From: Carnobacterium alterfunditum DSM 5972
GTDB taxonomy: Bacteria; Bacillota; Bacilli; Lactobacillales; Carnobacteriaceae
DNA length: 64,000 nt
Direction of reading: 5' to 3'
Assembly: GCF_000744115.1 (NCBI RefSeq)
Contig: NZ_JQLG01000004.1
Coordinates: 2,392,190 to 2,456,189, forward strand
Shown: positions 52,715 to 61,370 of the stretch, piece by piece
How positions within the stretch are numbered: the stretch's first letter is position 1
Layout: each line of letters begins with the position of its first letter
Program-made: the position numbers and the translations under genes
The notes under the pieces: generated by a model
Told to the model about the DNA's origin: nothing
Seen by the model: only the letters and a program-made list of their open reading frames with translations
Database searches by the model: none

Positions 52715-54241
52715 CTACAAGCGAGACGAATCTAAATCTGTTTGATCATGAAAAAAAGTTTTGAGTCTTTCTCTTAATATCTTTATTGAACCTTCTTGGT
52801 CGCTTTCAAGATTTAAAACAAGTAGGGGCTCATGTAGACTCATTCTTAGCAACATCCAACCTGTACCATACTTTCCAGCAGTATTCACGCGGACGCCCTC
52901 TAAATTAGCTGGCTCAACTGACAAATCAGACTCTTTTTCGATAAATGATTGGAACGATTCCATCACTTTAGCACCTGTTGTCCGAATATCCTCAGGTAAG
53001 ATTTTAAACCGCACTTCATCTGTTTCAACAGGTTGGTTTAAAGAAGTGATCAAATCTGAAAAACTTTTTCCTTCTTTTTGCAAATCAGCATCTGCCATAA
53101 GTATTTTTGCTACTAGATACGCTCCATCATCTAAGAAATAATTTTCTTTTAATGCTGCATGCCCACTTGTCTCAATCGCTAAACTAGTCGGGATGCCTTC
53201 TTTATTCAATTGGATCGCACGGTTGATCACATTTCGATAACCTGTAATGTAGCGGTCCTGCTTGCCTCCTAGAGATGTGATAAAGGTTTTTAAATGTTCA
53301 GAAGTTGCTGAACTCGTAACAATCGTCGTCCCTGGATTTTCTTTGATCAAAATGGCTGAAATAACGCCAATCAGATTGTTTCGATTCAGGGGTTCGCCTT
53401 TGCTGTCTACTAGTGCAGAACGGTCCACATCAGTATCAAAAATGACACCGATATCTGCTTTGTTTTTCAAAACGGCTTCTTGGATACTTTTCATGGCTTC
53501 TTTATTATCAGGATTTGGAATATGGTTAGGAAAATTCCCATCCGGTTCTAAATATTGGCTTCCTTGGATATTGGAACCTAATGGGACCAGTACTTTTTCA
53601 GCAAAAAAGCCTCCTGCGCCATTACCTGCATCGACAACAATATGCCTGCCGGTCAACGGTTTTTCATAGTGGTCTTTATGATTGATCCCCACACGGATCT
53701 TATCGACTAAATCTTTTGCATATTCATTCAATAGTGAACGAGCAGAAACTTTTCCTTGATTATTTTCCCACATGATATTTTTACGATCTGCGTGCTGTAA
53801 AATAAAATCAATGTCTTCATGTTCTGCTCCACCATCTTTTGTAAAGAACTTCAATCCATTGTATTCAAATGGCAAATGACTTGCAGTCACCATTACGGCT
53901 CCATCACATGCGTAAGAATCATATTTAGTAGACATAAACATAGCTGGAGTAGTAGAAAGTCCCACGTCTATCACATTTATCCCCGCATTAGTCAATCCTC
54001 TTGTAAAGGCCGTTTTTATACGCTCAGCTGACAACCGGCTATCATGTCCTACAGAAACTTTCAGCGGTTTATTTTCATCTTCTGTTGCTAGTTTCTTTAC
54101 TTCTTTCAACCAGACAGCAAAACCATAAGCTATTTTTTCGACTCTTTCATCTGTCAAAGTTATTTCGTGCTCTGGCGTTCTTATTGCTATACCACGGATA
54201 TCCGATCCATTTTGTAATGAGGTTAAATTAAATTCAGCCAT
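52715..54241 (-). CDS. Phosphohexomutase (phosphomannomutase/phosphoglucomutase family)
   Basis: A 508 aa alpha-D-phosphohexomutase. The phosphoserine loop is VTASHLPFEYNGLKFF (about residue 110), the metal loop is DTDVDRSALVD (about 275), the sugar loop includes IETSGHAALKENY (about 360), and the phosphate-binding region includes RVNTAGKYGTGWMLLRMSLHEP near the C-terminus. The N-terminus SLQNGSDIRGIAI resembles bacterial ManB-like enzymes. Interconversion of hexose-1- and 6-phosphates is certain as a class; mannose versus glucose preference is not. It lies 36 bases after argR in the same direction. Confidence 0.85.
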   Translation of the reverse strand: MAEFNLTSLQNGSDIRGIAIRTPEHEITLTDERVEKIAYGFAVWLKEVKKLATEDENKPLKVSVGHDSRLSAERIKTAFTRGLTNAGINVIDVGLSTTPAMFMSTKYDSYACDGAVMVTASHLPFEYNGLKFFTKDGGAEHEDIDFILQHADRKNIMWENNQGKVSARSLLNEYAKDLVDKIRVGINHKDHYEKPLTGRHIVVDAGNGAGGFFAEKVLVPLGSNIQGSQYLEPDGNFPNHIPNPDNKEAMKSIQEAVLKNKADIGVIFDTDVDRSALVDSKGEPLNRNNLIGVISAILIKENPGTTIVTSSATSEHLKTFITSLGGKQDRYITGYRNVINRAIQLNKEGIPTSLAIETSGHAALKENYFLDDGAYLVAKILMADADLQKEGKSFSDLITSLNQPVETDEVRFKILPEDIRTTGAKVMESFQSFIEKESDLSVEPANLEGVRVNTAGKYGTGWMLLRMSLHEPLLVLNLESDQEGSIKILRERLKTFFHDQTDLDSSRL

Positions 54242-54277
54242 AGCAGATCTATTTCCTCCTTTTGAAACGTCTCATTT

Positions 54278-54733
54278 TTATAGTTCGATCCATTTTTTTA
54301 AGTAATCATACATTTTTTTTGCATCTTCTTCATTTTTCGAAATAATTAAACAAGTATCATTGCCGCCTACAGTACCAACCATTTCTGGAAAATCAATGGC
54401 ATCTAACAATGCCGCTACAACATGAGCATTACCAGGTATAGTCATCAAAACATTTGTAAACTGTACTTGCGTCAGTCTGATCACAACGTTCCCTAATGTA
54501 GATTGTAACTTTTCTTCATTAGACATTCGATTATTTTGGAATATCGTATACTTGACATTCCCACTAGATGAGGTTGTTTTCACTAAATGCATCTCTTTGA
54601 TATCTCTAGAAATGGTTGCTTGTGTAGCTTCAACCCCTTCTTGCTTAAGATAATGCAATAACTCTTCTTGTGTAGCAATATCGTGATTCGTAATGATTTG
54701 TTTGATTGCTAATTGTCGATTTGATTTTTTCAT
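54278..54733 (-). CDS. argR: Arginine repressor ArgR family
   Basis: A 151 aa ArgR. The N-terminal winged helix has KQIITNHDIATQEELLHYLKQEGVEATQATISRDIKEMHLVK; the C-terminal oligomerisation/arginine domain ends GTVGGNDTCLIISKNEEDAKKMYDYLKKW. In classic ArgR the ligand site is GDDT. Here the first Asp is Asn (GNDT), a change also seen, as far as I recall, in some lactic acid bacterial paralogues that work together with a second ArgR. AAGGAGG precedes the ATG at 54733. It is divergent from argS. Confidence 0.9.
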   Translation of the reverse strand: MKKSNRQLAIKQIITNHDIATQEELLHYLKQEGVEATQATISRDIKEMHLVKTTSSSGNVKYTIFQNNRMSNEEKLQSTLGNVVIRLTQVQFTNVLMTIPGNAHVVAALLDAIDFPEMVGTVGGNDTCLIISKNEEDAKKMYDYLKKWIEL

Positions 54734-54829
54734 ACTGTAAAGCCTCCTTCTAATTAAACGATTCTTCTTTTTTAGTATACCAAACAAATGATGTATACGC
54801 TTATATTTTGTGATATTTTTACAAAATAA

Positions 54830-54843
54830 TGAATAAAAATTCT
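54830..54843. promoter_or_regulatory. ARG-box-like site upstream of argR
   Basis: TGAATAAAAATTCT resembles the Gram-positive ARG box (ATGAATAAAAATTCA-like). It lies about 95 bp upstream of the argR start, between argR and the T-box leader of argS. A second, weaker half-site may lie around 54791. Binding is inference. Confidence 0.45.
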
Positions 54844-54904
54844 ATTCTTCAAAAACAATGGCATTCTCTTAACCAATTTGATATAATGAATGAAGTTAAA
54901 TAAT

Positions 54905-55185
54905 ATATGATCTTTGATGAAGAGAGTACTGATAGAGAGCATTTTAAGCGAGTTGGGATGGTGTAAGCCAACAATGTGACCTTTTAGGAACCGCACTTTG
55001 GAGAGAATAAAATTGGGTTATCATTCAGTTCAACTGTATGGATTACTCAGCTTATCCGGTTTTGTTTGCCGTTATCTAAAAACAAGTGGTTTCGTCAATT
55101 GACAAAACAACAAGAGTGGTACCGCGGGAAAACCTCGTCTCTTTTTTGATTAGCATAGAATCAAAAAAGAGACGAGGTTTTTTAT
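54905..55185 (+). promoter_or_regulatory. T-box leader of argS (specifier CGC, Arg)
   Basis: A tRNA-sensing T-box. Stem I contains the AGAGAG kink-turn region near 54935 and GGATGGTGTAAGCC in the distal part. The specifier is CGC (54992-54994) in the context GGAAC-CGC-ACTTTGG, an arginine codon. The T-box AGAGTGGTACCGCGG is at 55113-55127. The terminator follows (55129-55183) with arms of more than 20 bp and a T tract. Uncharged tRNA-Arg would favour the antiterminator and argS expression. Confidence 0.93.
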
Positions 55186-55245
55186 GTATAAACTATTATA
55201 TAGTAAATTTTGAACGCAAAAGTCGTTCGCATAGGAGGAAAAAGA

Positions 55246-56940
55246 ATGGATTATGAATTAATGGTTGCACAAGCTATAAAAGAACAAATTGGTGATGCAC
55301 TACCCATTGAAAAAATTGTCAACTTATTAGAAAACCCAAAATCTGTAGAACATGGTGATATTGCTTTCCCTGCTTTCGCTTTAGCAAAAGCTTATCGTAA
55401 GGCTCCACAACAGATTGCTGCTGAATTAGGTGAATCGGTCAACTCCCCTATTGTAGAGAAAATAGAAGTTGTTGGACCTTATCTCAACTTCTTTTTAAAT
55501 AGAAAAGAAGTGAGTGCTGCAGTATTAAATGAAGTTCTAGTGAAAAGTGGCCATTATGGCGATGCAGAAATTGGTGGAAATAGAAATGTACCCATCGATA
55601 TGTCATCACCAAATATTGCCAAACCGATTTCAATGGGGCATTTGCGTTCAACCGTTATCGGGAATTCTTTAGCAAACATCTTAAAAAAAGTCGGTTTTAA
55701 CCCTATTAAAATCAATCACCTCGGCGACTGGGGAACCCAATTCGGTAAACTGATCGTAGGGTATAAACTTTGGGGCAGCGAAGAAGCTGTCAAAAAAGAT
55801 CCGATTGGTGAACTTTTAAACTTATATGTTAAATTCCATAAAGAAGCTGAAGAAAATCCTGAATTAGATAATGATGCTCGTGAGTGGTTCAAGAAATTAG
55901 AAGACGGCGACGAGGAAGCCCAAGAACTTTGGAGATGGTTCCGAGAAGAGTCTTTAAAAGAATTTAATTATATCTATGAGCGTTTAGACATCACTTTTGA
56001 TTCTTTCAACGGCGAGGCTTTCTATAACGATAAGATGCAAGAAGTTATTGATTTGCTTGAAGAAAAAAATGTGTTGACCGTGAATGAAGGAGCTACTATT
56101 GTAGATTTAGAAAAATACAATCTAAATCCTGCATTGATCAAAAAATCCGATGGTGCGACTCTTTACATCACCCGTGACTTAGCAGCAGCGATCTACCGTA
56201 AACGGACATATGATTTTGCTTTATCTTTATATGCTGTCGGCAATGAACAAAGCAATCACTTTAACCAGTTAAAAGCTATCTTAAAAGAGATGGATTATGA
56301 TTGGGCTGATGATATGCACCATATCCCATTTGGTTTGATCACACAAGGCGGTAAAAAGTTATCTACTCGTCAAGGGAAAATTGTTTTACTTGAAGAAGTT
56401 CTGGATGATGCCGTCGCTTCTGCACTTGAACAAATCGAAGAAAAGAATGCTGATTTACCAAACAAGGAACTGATTGCTGACCAAGTTGGGATCGGCGCTG
56501 TTATTTTCCACGATTTAAAAAATGATCGCTTAAATAATTTTGACTTCACCATTGAAGAAGTTGTTCGTTTCGAAGGAGAAACAGGTCCTTACGTTCAATA
56601 TACAAGAGCTCGTGCAATGAGTATCTTAAAAAAATCTGGTTTAGCTGGTATCGATACGACAGTCAACTATCCTTTAGATGACGCTTATAGTTGGGAAATC
56701 ATCAAATTGTTACAAGACTACCCATCTGTTGTCAAACGTGCTTATGAGAAATTTGAACCATCAGTTATCGCTAAACATGCGATTCATTTAGCTCAAGCTT
56801 TTAACAGATACTATGCAAACAGCAAAGTGCTTACAGATGATGCTCAAAAACCTGCTCGTTTAGCATTAGTTCAATCTGTCGCAACTATTTTAAAAGAAGA
56901 TCTAAGATTATTAGGTGTACAATCTCCAGATCAAATGTAA
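55246..56940 (+). CDS. argS: Arginyl-tRNA synthetase
   Basis: A 564 aa class I synthetase. The N-terminal additional domain starts MDYELMVAQAIKEQ; the HIGH-like motif is SMGHLRSTVIGNS (about residue 130) after the SSPNIAKP block; the KMSKS-like loop is KKLSTRQGK (about 370). The C-terminal anticodon-binding domain ends DLRLLGVQSPDQM. The open frame goes up to 55210, but ATAGGAGGAAAAAG precedes the ATG at 55246. Expression is controlled by the T-box leader upstream. Confidence 0.96.
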   Translation: MDYELMVAQAIKEQIGDALPIEKIVNLLENPKSVEHGDIAFPAFALAKAYRKAPQQIAAELGESVNSPIVEKIEVVGPYLNFFLNRKEVSAAVLNEVLVKSGHYGDAEIGGNRNVPIDMSSPNIAKPISMGHLRSTVIGNSLANILKKVGFNPIKINHLGDWGTQFGKLIVGYKLWGSEEAVKKDPIGELLNLYVKFHKEAEENPELDNDAREWFKKLEDGDEEAQELWRWFREESLKEFNYIYERLDITFDSFNGEAFYNDKMQEVIDLLEEKNVLTVNEGATIVDLEKYNLNPALIKKSDGATLYITRDLAAAIYRKRTYDFALSLYAVGNEQSNHFNQLKAILKEMDYDWADDMHHIPFGLITQGGKKLSTRQGKIVLLEEVLDDAVASALEQIEEKNADLPNKELIADQVGIGAVIFHDLKNDRLNNFDFTIEEVVRFEGETGPYVQYTRARAMSILKKSGLAGIDTTVNYPLDDAYSWEIIKLLQDYPSVVKRAYEKFEPSVIAKHAIHLAQAFNRYYANSKVLTDDAQKPARLALVQSVATILKEDLRLLGVQSPDQM

Positions 56941-57043
56941 TATTCCAGAAGAAATTCCTTTTTAAACACCGACATCATTTTTTAAGTAATCAATATATAT
57001 AACAAAAATAGGGTCTGTTCATCAATTTTCTGATGAGCAGACC
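56941..57043 (+). terminator. Repeat-end fragment and terminator after argS
   Basis: 56941-57003 is a right-end fragment of the dispersed repeat (ATTCCAGAAGAAATTCC..AATCAATATATA) starting directly at the argS stop. It is followed by the argS terminator at 57008-57043, stem AGGGTCTG-CATCA / TGATG-CAGACCCT. The whole stretch is near-identical in order to 51652-51790 beside the aldo-keto reductase gene. Confidence 0.75.
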
Positions 57044-57102
57044 CTTCTTCTTATTCTTAGCTAGTTATCCCGGTCTCTTTTTCATTCACGATTCGGATAC
57101 GC

Positions 57103-57147
57103 AAAAAAGGAACTGAGACAATTAAATTGTTCCAGTTCCTTTTTTTA
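57103..57147. terminator. Bidirectional terminator of the thioesterase/thiolase operon
   Basis: Arms AAAAAAGGAACTG and CAGTTCCTTTTTT with an inner GACAATT/AATTGT stem; 8 bases from the thioesterase stop. Confidence 0.9.
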
Positions 57148-57154
57148 TTCGTTT

Positions 57155-57688
57155 TCAAGCTTCATCTATCCAAGAATTCGTCAACGTAATTTTTCGAGCA
57201 AATTGTTTATTGAATTCTCTTTTAGCAAATCGGTTCATTTTGCGTTCTTCATACCCACTACAGACAAATTTTTCTTCATCTGTTTCAGGTTCGATCAGCG
57301 GAACAACAGCTTTACTTTTATCTGTATTAAAAGCCACAAAAGTTAAAAAGGCTGTGACTGCTAGATATTGTTCTCCGGTTAGTAAGTTTTCTCCAATAAC
57401 TTTGCAAAATACTTCTACAGATGATTTACCAACACCAGAAACATAGGTTTCAATAGTGATGGCATCATTCCGCTGGATAGGATGCAAGAAATCTACAGAA
57501 TCAGTCGAAGCAGTCACCGATTGTGTACGGATATGTCTCGTTACGGCTATCGAAGCTGCTATATCAAGCATACTCATAAGTTCCCCACCAAATAACGTTC
57601 CATGATTATTTAATTGATTTGGAAGAATACTATGTGTTTGAACCACTAATGATTCACGACAGTGTTTTATAGCTCTTTTCTCATTCAT
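57155..57688 (-). CDS. Acyl-CoA thioesterase, hot-dog fold
   Basis: A 177 aa hot-dog thioesterase of the cytosolic acyl-CoA hydrolase (YkhA-like) type. NNHGTLFGGELMSMLDIAASIAVTRH holds the catalytic Asn/Asp helix, and TASTDSVDFLHPI lies in the dimer interface. The C-terminal tail is basic (RKMNRFAKREFNKQFARK). The start overlaps the thiolase stop by one base (TGATG), so the two are co-translated. Substrate chain length is unknown. Confidence 0.88.
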   Translation of the reverse strand: MNEKRAIKHCRESLVVQTHSILPNQLNNHGTLFGGELMSMLDIAASIAVTRHIRTQSVTASTDSVDFLHPIQRNDAITIETYVSGVGKSSVEVFCKVIGENLLTGEQYLAVTAFLTFVAFNTDKSKAVVPLIEPETDEEKFVCSGYEERKMNRFAKREFNKQFARKITLTNSWIDEA

Positions 57689-58941
57689 CAGTTAACAAAT
57701 CCATTCTCTACTAATAATGCGATCCCTTGACCACCACCAATGCAAGCAGATGCGATAGCATATTTTTTTTCAGGGTGATTTTTAAATTCATAACAAATTG
57801 ATGTAAGGATACGTGCTCCAGACATTCCTAAAGGATGCCCTAATGAGATCGCTCCACCATTTGGATTTAAGCGACCGTATAATTCTGAATCTTTTTTGAT
57901 TCCTAATTCTTTCATACAACCTAACGTCTGAGCTGCAAAAGCTTCATTGATTTCTAAAATCGCAATATCTTCAAGAGTTAGATCGTTTTGTTCTAAAACT
58001 TTATTGATTGCATAAACAGGACCTAAACCCATTACATTCGGGTCACATCCAACTACCGCAAAATCAACGATTTTAGCCATTACATCTAATCCGCGCTCTT
58101 TTGCAACAGATAACTTAGTGAAAATTTCGAAAGCAGCCCCATCATTTAGCCCAGATGAGTTTCCAGCAGTGATCGTTCCTTTTCCATCTTTACGAAAAGC
58201 CGGCTTTAATCTGGCTAAGCCTTCCATATTTGTCCCTGGTCTAGGATGTTCATCTGTGTCAACTACTGTTACGTTGCCTTTTCGATCTTTCACTTCAACC
58301 GAGACGATTTCTTGAGCAAGTCGACCACTATCCATAGCGTGAGCTGTTTTACTTTGGCTATCCACTGCAAATGCATCTTGCTCTTCTCTAGTGATCGAAT
58401 ATCTTTCAGCAATCTTTTCTGCAGTGTCTCCCATATGGTGGATTTCAGTATAATCATCACTCGGTTGAGTATTTACATGAAGCGCTAAATTTGCATCAAT
58501 GACATTGAAGTTACCTACTTTAAAGCCTTCCCATCTTGCTTCTAATGGCAAATAATATTCTGAACGTGACAAGCTTTCAACTCCGCCCGCTGCAATAAAT
58601 TCCATATCCATCGTCATCAGTTCTTGTACGGCTGAAATAGCTGATTGGATCCCAGAACCGCATACGCGATTAACGGTCATTCCAGTAGACTGCTGCCTTA
58701 AACCTGCCTTCAATCCGATGACTCGACCAATATTGCTTTCCTCTTGTGTTCCCATTGCTTGACCTGCAATAACTTCTTCTATCTCTTCATTTGCTAAACC
58801 AGCTCGTTTAATGGCCTCTTTTAACGCAATGGCTCCTAGTTCACTTACAGGAACGGTCTTCAATCCTCCTAAATAAGCCCCAATCGGGGTACGGGCTGCA
58901 CCAACAATTACAATTGGATCATCAGTTTTTAATCTTGGCAT
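57688..58941 (-). CDS. Acetyl-CoA C-acetyltransferase (thiolase)
   Basis: A 417 aa thiolase. The nucleophile Cys is in NRVCGSGIQSAISA (about residue 93), the second active site in NPNGGAISLGHPLGMSGAR (His near 370), and the third in ASACIGGGQG (Cys near 400). The N-terminus IVIVGAARTPIGAYLGG is standard. It is probably biosynthetic, condensing two acetyl-CoA, for example toward mevalonate or acetoacetyl-CoA; degradative use cannot be excluded. AAGGAGAG precedes the ATG. Confidence 0.9.
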   Translation of the reverse strand: MPRLKTDDPIVIVGAARTPIGAYLGGLKTVPVSELGAIALKEAIKRAGLANEEIEEVIAGQAMGTQEESNIGRVIGLKAGLRQQSTGMTVNRVCGSGIQSAISAVQELMTMDMEFIAAGGVESLSRSEYYLPLEARWEGFKVGNFNVIDANLALHVNTQPSDDYTEIHHMGDTAEKIAERYSITREEQDAFAVDSQSKTAHAMDSGRLAQEIVSVEVKDRKGNVTVVDTDEHPRPGTNMEGLARLKPAFRKDGKGTITAGNSSGLNDGAAFEIFTKLSVAKERGLDVMAKIVDFAVVGCDPNVMGLGPVYAINKVLEQNDLTLEDIAILEINEAFAAQTLGCMKELGIKKDSELYGRLNPNGGAISLGHPLGMSGARILTSICYEFKNHPEKKYAIASACIGGGQGIALLVENGFVN

Positions 58942-59134
58942 AAATTAGATCTCTCCTTAACGTATCGGGATGTATTCTTATTGATTATAATTCTTGTAAA
59001 TAAGATAATCAAATGACATTGGCTTATTTTAAGCAATATTAAGAAAAGCTTTACCTTTAAAATAATGGCAGTCATTTATTGATTTAATAAAAAAACAAAC
59101 CAGCTTTGATCTAGCGCTAGTTTGTCTTTATAAC

Positions 59135-59307
59135 GGTCTATAATTTTTATCAATTAAATTACTCACCTAAGTTTTATGGAAGAATCGGGTTTCTTATAGC
59201 CGTGTAAAGGATTCAATGAGATTGTTAAAACGTTAACGCTTCAAACAAACCCGTCCATTTCAAAAGAAATTTCATTTCAAAGTATCCACACTATCCGAAG
59301 TAGAACC
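59135..59307. repeat. Dispersed ISL3-end-like repeat, short copy G
   Basis: About 173 bp from GGTCTATAATTTTTATC to GAAGTAGAACC. The left half has ACTCACCTAAGTTTTATGGAAGAATCGGGTTTCTTATAGCCGTGTAAAGG; the right half has its inverted partner AACAAACCCGTCCATTTCAAAAGAAATTTC and ends in AGTATCCACACT, the inverse of the ISL3-like AGTGTGGAT. It fills most of the gap between thiolase and trmL. Confidence 0.65.
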
Positions 59308-59315
59308 CTTTATAC

Positions 59316-59825
59316 TTAATCAAGTTTATCGTTTTCGTAGTGGTGCATTAATTCCAGTCCTTTAAAATCTTGCTGACGAAGAGCTTCATAAATTAAAATA
59401 GCTGCTGTATTTGATAAATTCAACGAGCGAACATGTTCGTCATTCATCGGGATACGTAAGCAATCCTCTTCATGTTCACGCATAAATTCTTCCGGCAAAC
59501 CAGTCGTTTCTTTCCCAAAAAGGAAATAATGGTCCTCTTTACTTGCAGCATAATCAATATCGCTATAATTCCGATGACCAAATTTAGTGATCAAATGTAG
59601 TTGTCCATTTTGTGCAACTTCCATGAAGGCTGCTAGATTTTTATGATACGTAATATGAACTTGATTCCAATAATCTAGACCAGCTCGTTTTAAATGCTTG
59701 TCATCTGTTTGAAATCCTAATGGTTCAATTAAATGCAAGTGAGTATTAGTTGCTGCACACGTACGAGCTATATTCCCTGTATTTGCTGGGATTTGTGGTT
59801 CAAATAGAGCAATATGATTTGTCAT
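59316..59825 (-). CDS. trmL: tRNA (cytidine/uridine-2'-O-)-methyltransferase TrmL
   Basis: A 169 aa SPOUT methyltransferase that methylates the 2'-O of nucleotide 34 in tRNA-Leu. The three family motifs are present: [37 protein letters not shown] and [26 protein letters not shown]. The ATG at 59825 with AGGAGG is preferred over the open frame to 59855. It follows queG by 38 bases, so both tRNA modification genes are probably co-transcribed. Confidence 0.92.
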   Translation of the reverse strand: MTNHIALFEPQIPANTGNIARTCAATNTHLHLIEPLGFQTDDKHLKRAGLDYWNQVHITYHKNLAAFMEVAQNGQLHLITKFGHRNYSDIDYAASKEDHYFLFGKETTGLPEEFMREHEEDCLRIPMNDEHVRSLNLSNTAAILIYEALRQQDFKGLELMHHYENDKLD

Positions 59826-59863
59826 GTTAATTAAGATCCTCCTAAAATAATTCAATTAATGAA

Positions 59864-61033
59864 TCAGCTTTTTTTCTCTCTTTTATGTTGGATCACTTCA
59901 ATTGCTTGATCGATCTCATGATAGGCTTCTTTGTCTGTTTCTTTCGCTAAAGCCTCTTTTAAAAAATCGATTATCATCTTATCTCTAGCTGAAACGATTT
60001 TTGCTATAGACCATGCCGCAGTTCCCCTGATAATGGGCCTGACATCTTCTTCGATACAGCGCATCAAATCTGGTAAAGCCGATTTATCACGGTAGTTGCC
60101 TAAAGCAATAATAGCATTACGTTGCAACGGTTTCTTCCCACGCCAAGAACCAGACATATGACCAAACTGTTCTTTGAAATCACGATTACTGATCGTCAGC
60201 AATGGTTTTAGTTTGGGCATGATACTTTCAGGTTCAGGCTCCATCTCCGGATGAAAATGAGCATTTTTCCCCTTGTTATAAGGACAAACGACCTGACAAA
60301 TGTCGCATCCATAAATAACGTGACCCATTTTCCGTCTGAATTTTTCTTCCATCATCCCTTTGGTCTGGGTCTGGTAAGATAAGCATTGTATGGCATTGAT
60401 CTGCCCATCTCCAAGCAAAGCTCCAGTAGGGCAAGCATCCACGCAGCGAGTACAGTCACCGCAACCAAAAGGAACGATCCTATCCGCTGGGAAATCAAGA
60501 TTTGTAATGATTTCGCCTAAATATACATAAGATCCAAATTCTTCAGTGATGAGCAAGCCGTTTCTGCCGATAAACCCTATTCCTGCTCGCTGTGCTACTG
60601 CTACATCAATTAGTTCTCCAGTGTCCACCATCGGCTTATAAGTTATCGTCTCTCCAGCTTCATGACGGATGTACTCGATCAATCGATTCATTTTATCTCG
60701 TAAAATATCATGATAATCGATTCCCCAAGATGCTCGTGCAAATTCACCGCGACGTTCCCCTTTCACCCTAGGTGGTGGATCATCGATTTTAGTTGGATAA
60801 GCTAACGCGATCGAAATAATAGAGCGCGGATTTTCAAAAATCAGTTTGGGATAAATACGTTCCTCAATTACTTTATGCTCAAATCCAGAATGATGCCCTA
60901 ATTCTTGCTGTTTTCTTAGTTTATCTTCTAATTCATCAAATGGATCAGCCGTTGTAAATCCAATTTTATCGATGCCAATACGCTTACTTTCTTCAATGAT
61001 TTTTTCTTTTAATGAAGTTGCTTCTCCAACCAT
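59864..61033 (-). CDS. queG: Epoxyqueuosine reductase
   Basis: QueG performs the last step of queuosine synthesis, reducing epoxyqueuosine in tRNA with a cobalamin cofactor. Two 4Fe-4S clusters are readable: [16 protein letters not shown] (about residues 190-205) and [12 protein letters not shown] (about 245). The C-terminal 100 residues look like HEAT repeats ([25 protein letters not shown]). The ATG at 61033 with AGGAGTGA is preferred over the longer open frame. A promoter (TTGTTT, 17-bp spacer, TAAAAT) lies close upstream, downstream of the small RNA gene at 61136. Confidence 0.93.
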   Translation of the reverse strand: MVGEATSLKEKIIEESKRIGIDKIGFTTADPFDELEDKLRKQQELGHHSGFEHKVIEERIYPKLIFENPRSIISIALAYPTKIDDPPPRVKGERRGEFARASWGIDYHDILRDKMNRLIEYIRHEAGETITYKPMVDTGELIDVAVAQRAGIGFIGRNGLLITEEFGSYVYLGEIITNLDFPADRIVPFGCGDCTRCVDACPTGALLGDGQINAIQCLSYQTQTKGMMEEKFRRKMGHVIYGCDICQVVCPYNKGKNAHFHPEMEPEPESIMPKLKPLLTISNRDFKEQFGHMSGSWRGKKPLQRNAIIALGNYRDKSALPDLMRCIEEDVRPIIRGTAAWSIAKIVSARDKMIIDFLKEALAKETDKEAYHEIDQAIEVIQHKREKKS

Positions 61034-61135
61034 AAGCTTCACTCCTATAAAATTACTTTTCATATTCATTTTATCGTATTTTCATATTAAAAACAAAAGA
61101 TCTTTATGATCCATTCTACCGCTAAAAAAGAGCGC

Positions 61136-61261
61136 AAAAAAAACGCATCGCTTCGGTGTCCAGCACTGCGAAACGATACGTTAGTTAAGCCTATGACAGT
61201 TCACTAACTTTTATCAAAATCTGATGGATTCCTGATAAAAACGAATGACGTTTAAGAACTT
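61136..61261 (-). ncRNA. Small structured RNA gene 3 (no ORF)
   Basis: About 126 nt on the minus strand between rlmA and queG. The promoter is TTGCAA (61291-61296), 17-bp spacer, TATATT (61268-61273). Hairpins: TTTTATCA/TGATAAAA (61209-61216 with 61233-61240), GTTAGT/ACTAAC (61180-61185 with 61203-61208), and a terminator with arms of 13 bases, three mismatched (61143-61155 and 61169-61181), followed by eight T. No ORF is present. queG has its own promoter after the terminator, so a free RNA is more likely than a leader, but an attenuator of queG is not excluded. Confidence 0.6.
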
Positions 61262-61370
61262 ATGGGTAATATAACATCGCTGTGGCATAGTTGCAAGGGT
61301 ATTAGATAATGATTTTCCGTGAAACCGGTACATAATAACGAAAAGTTCACATTTTGTTCACAAATCAGTT

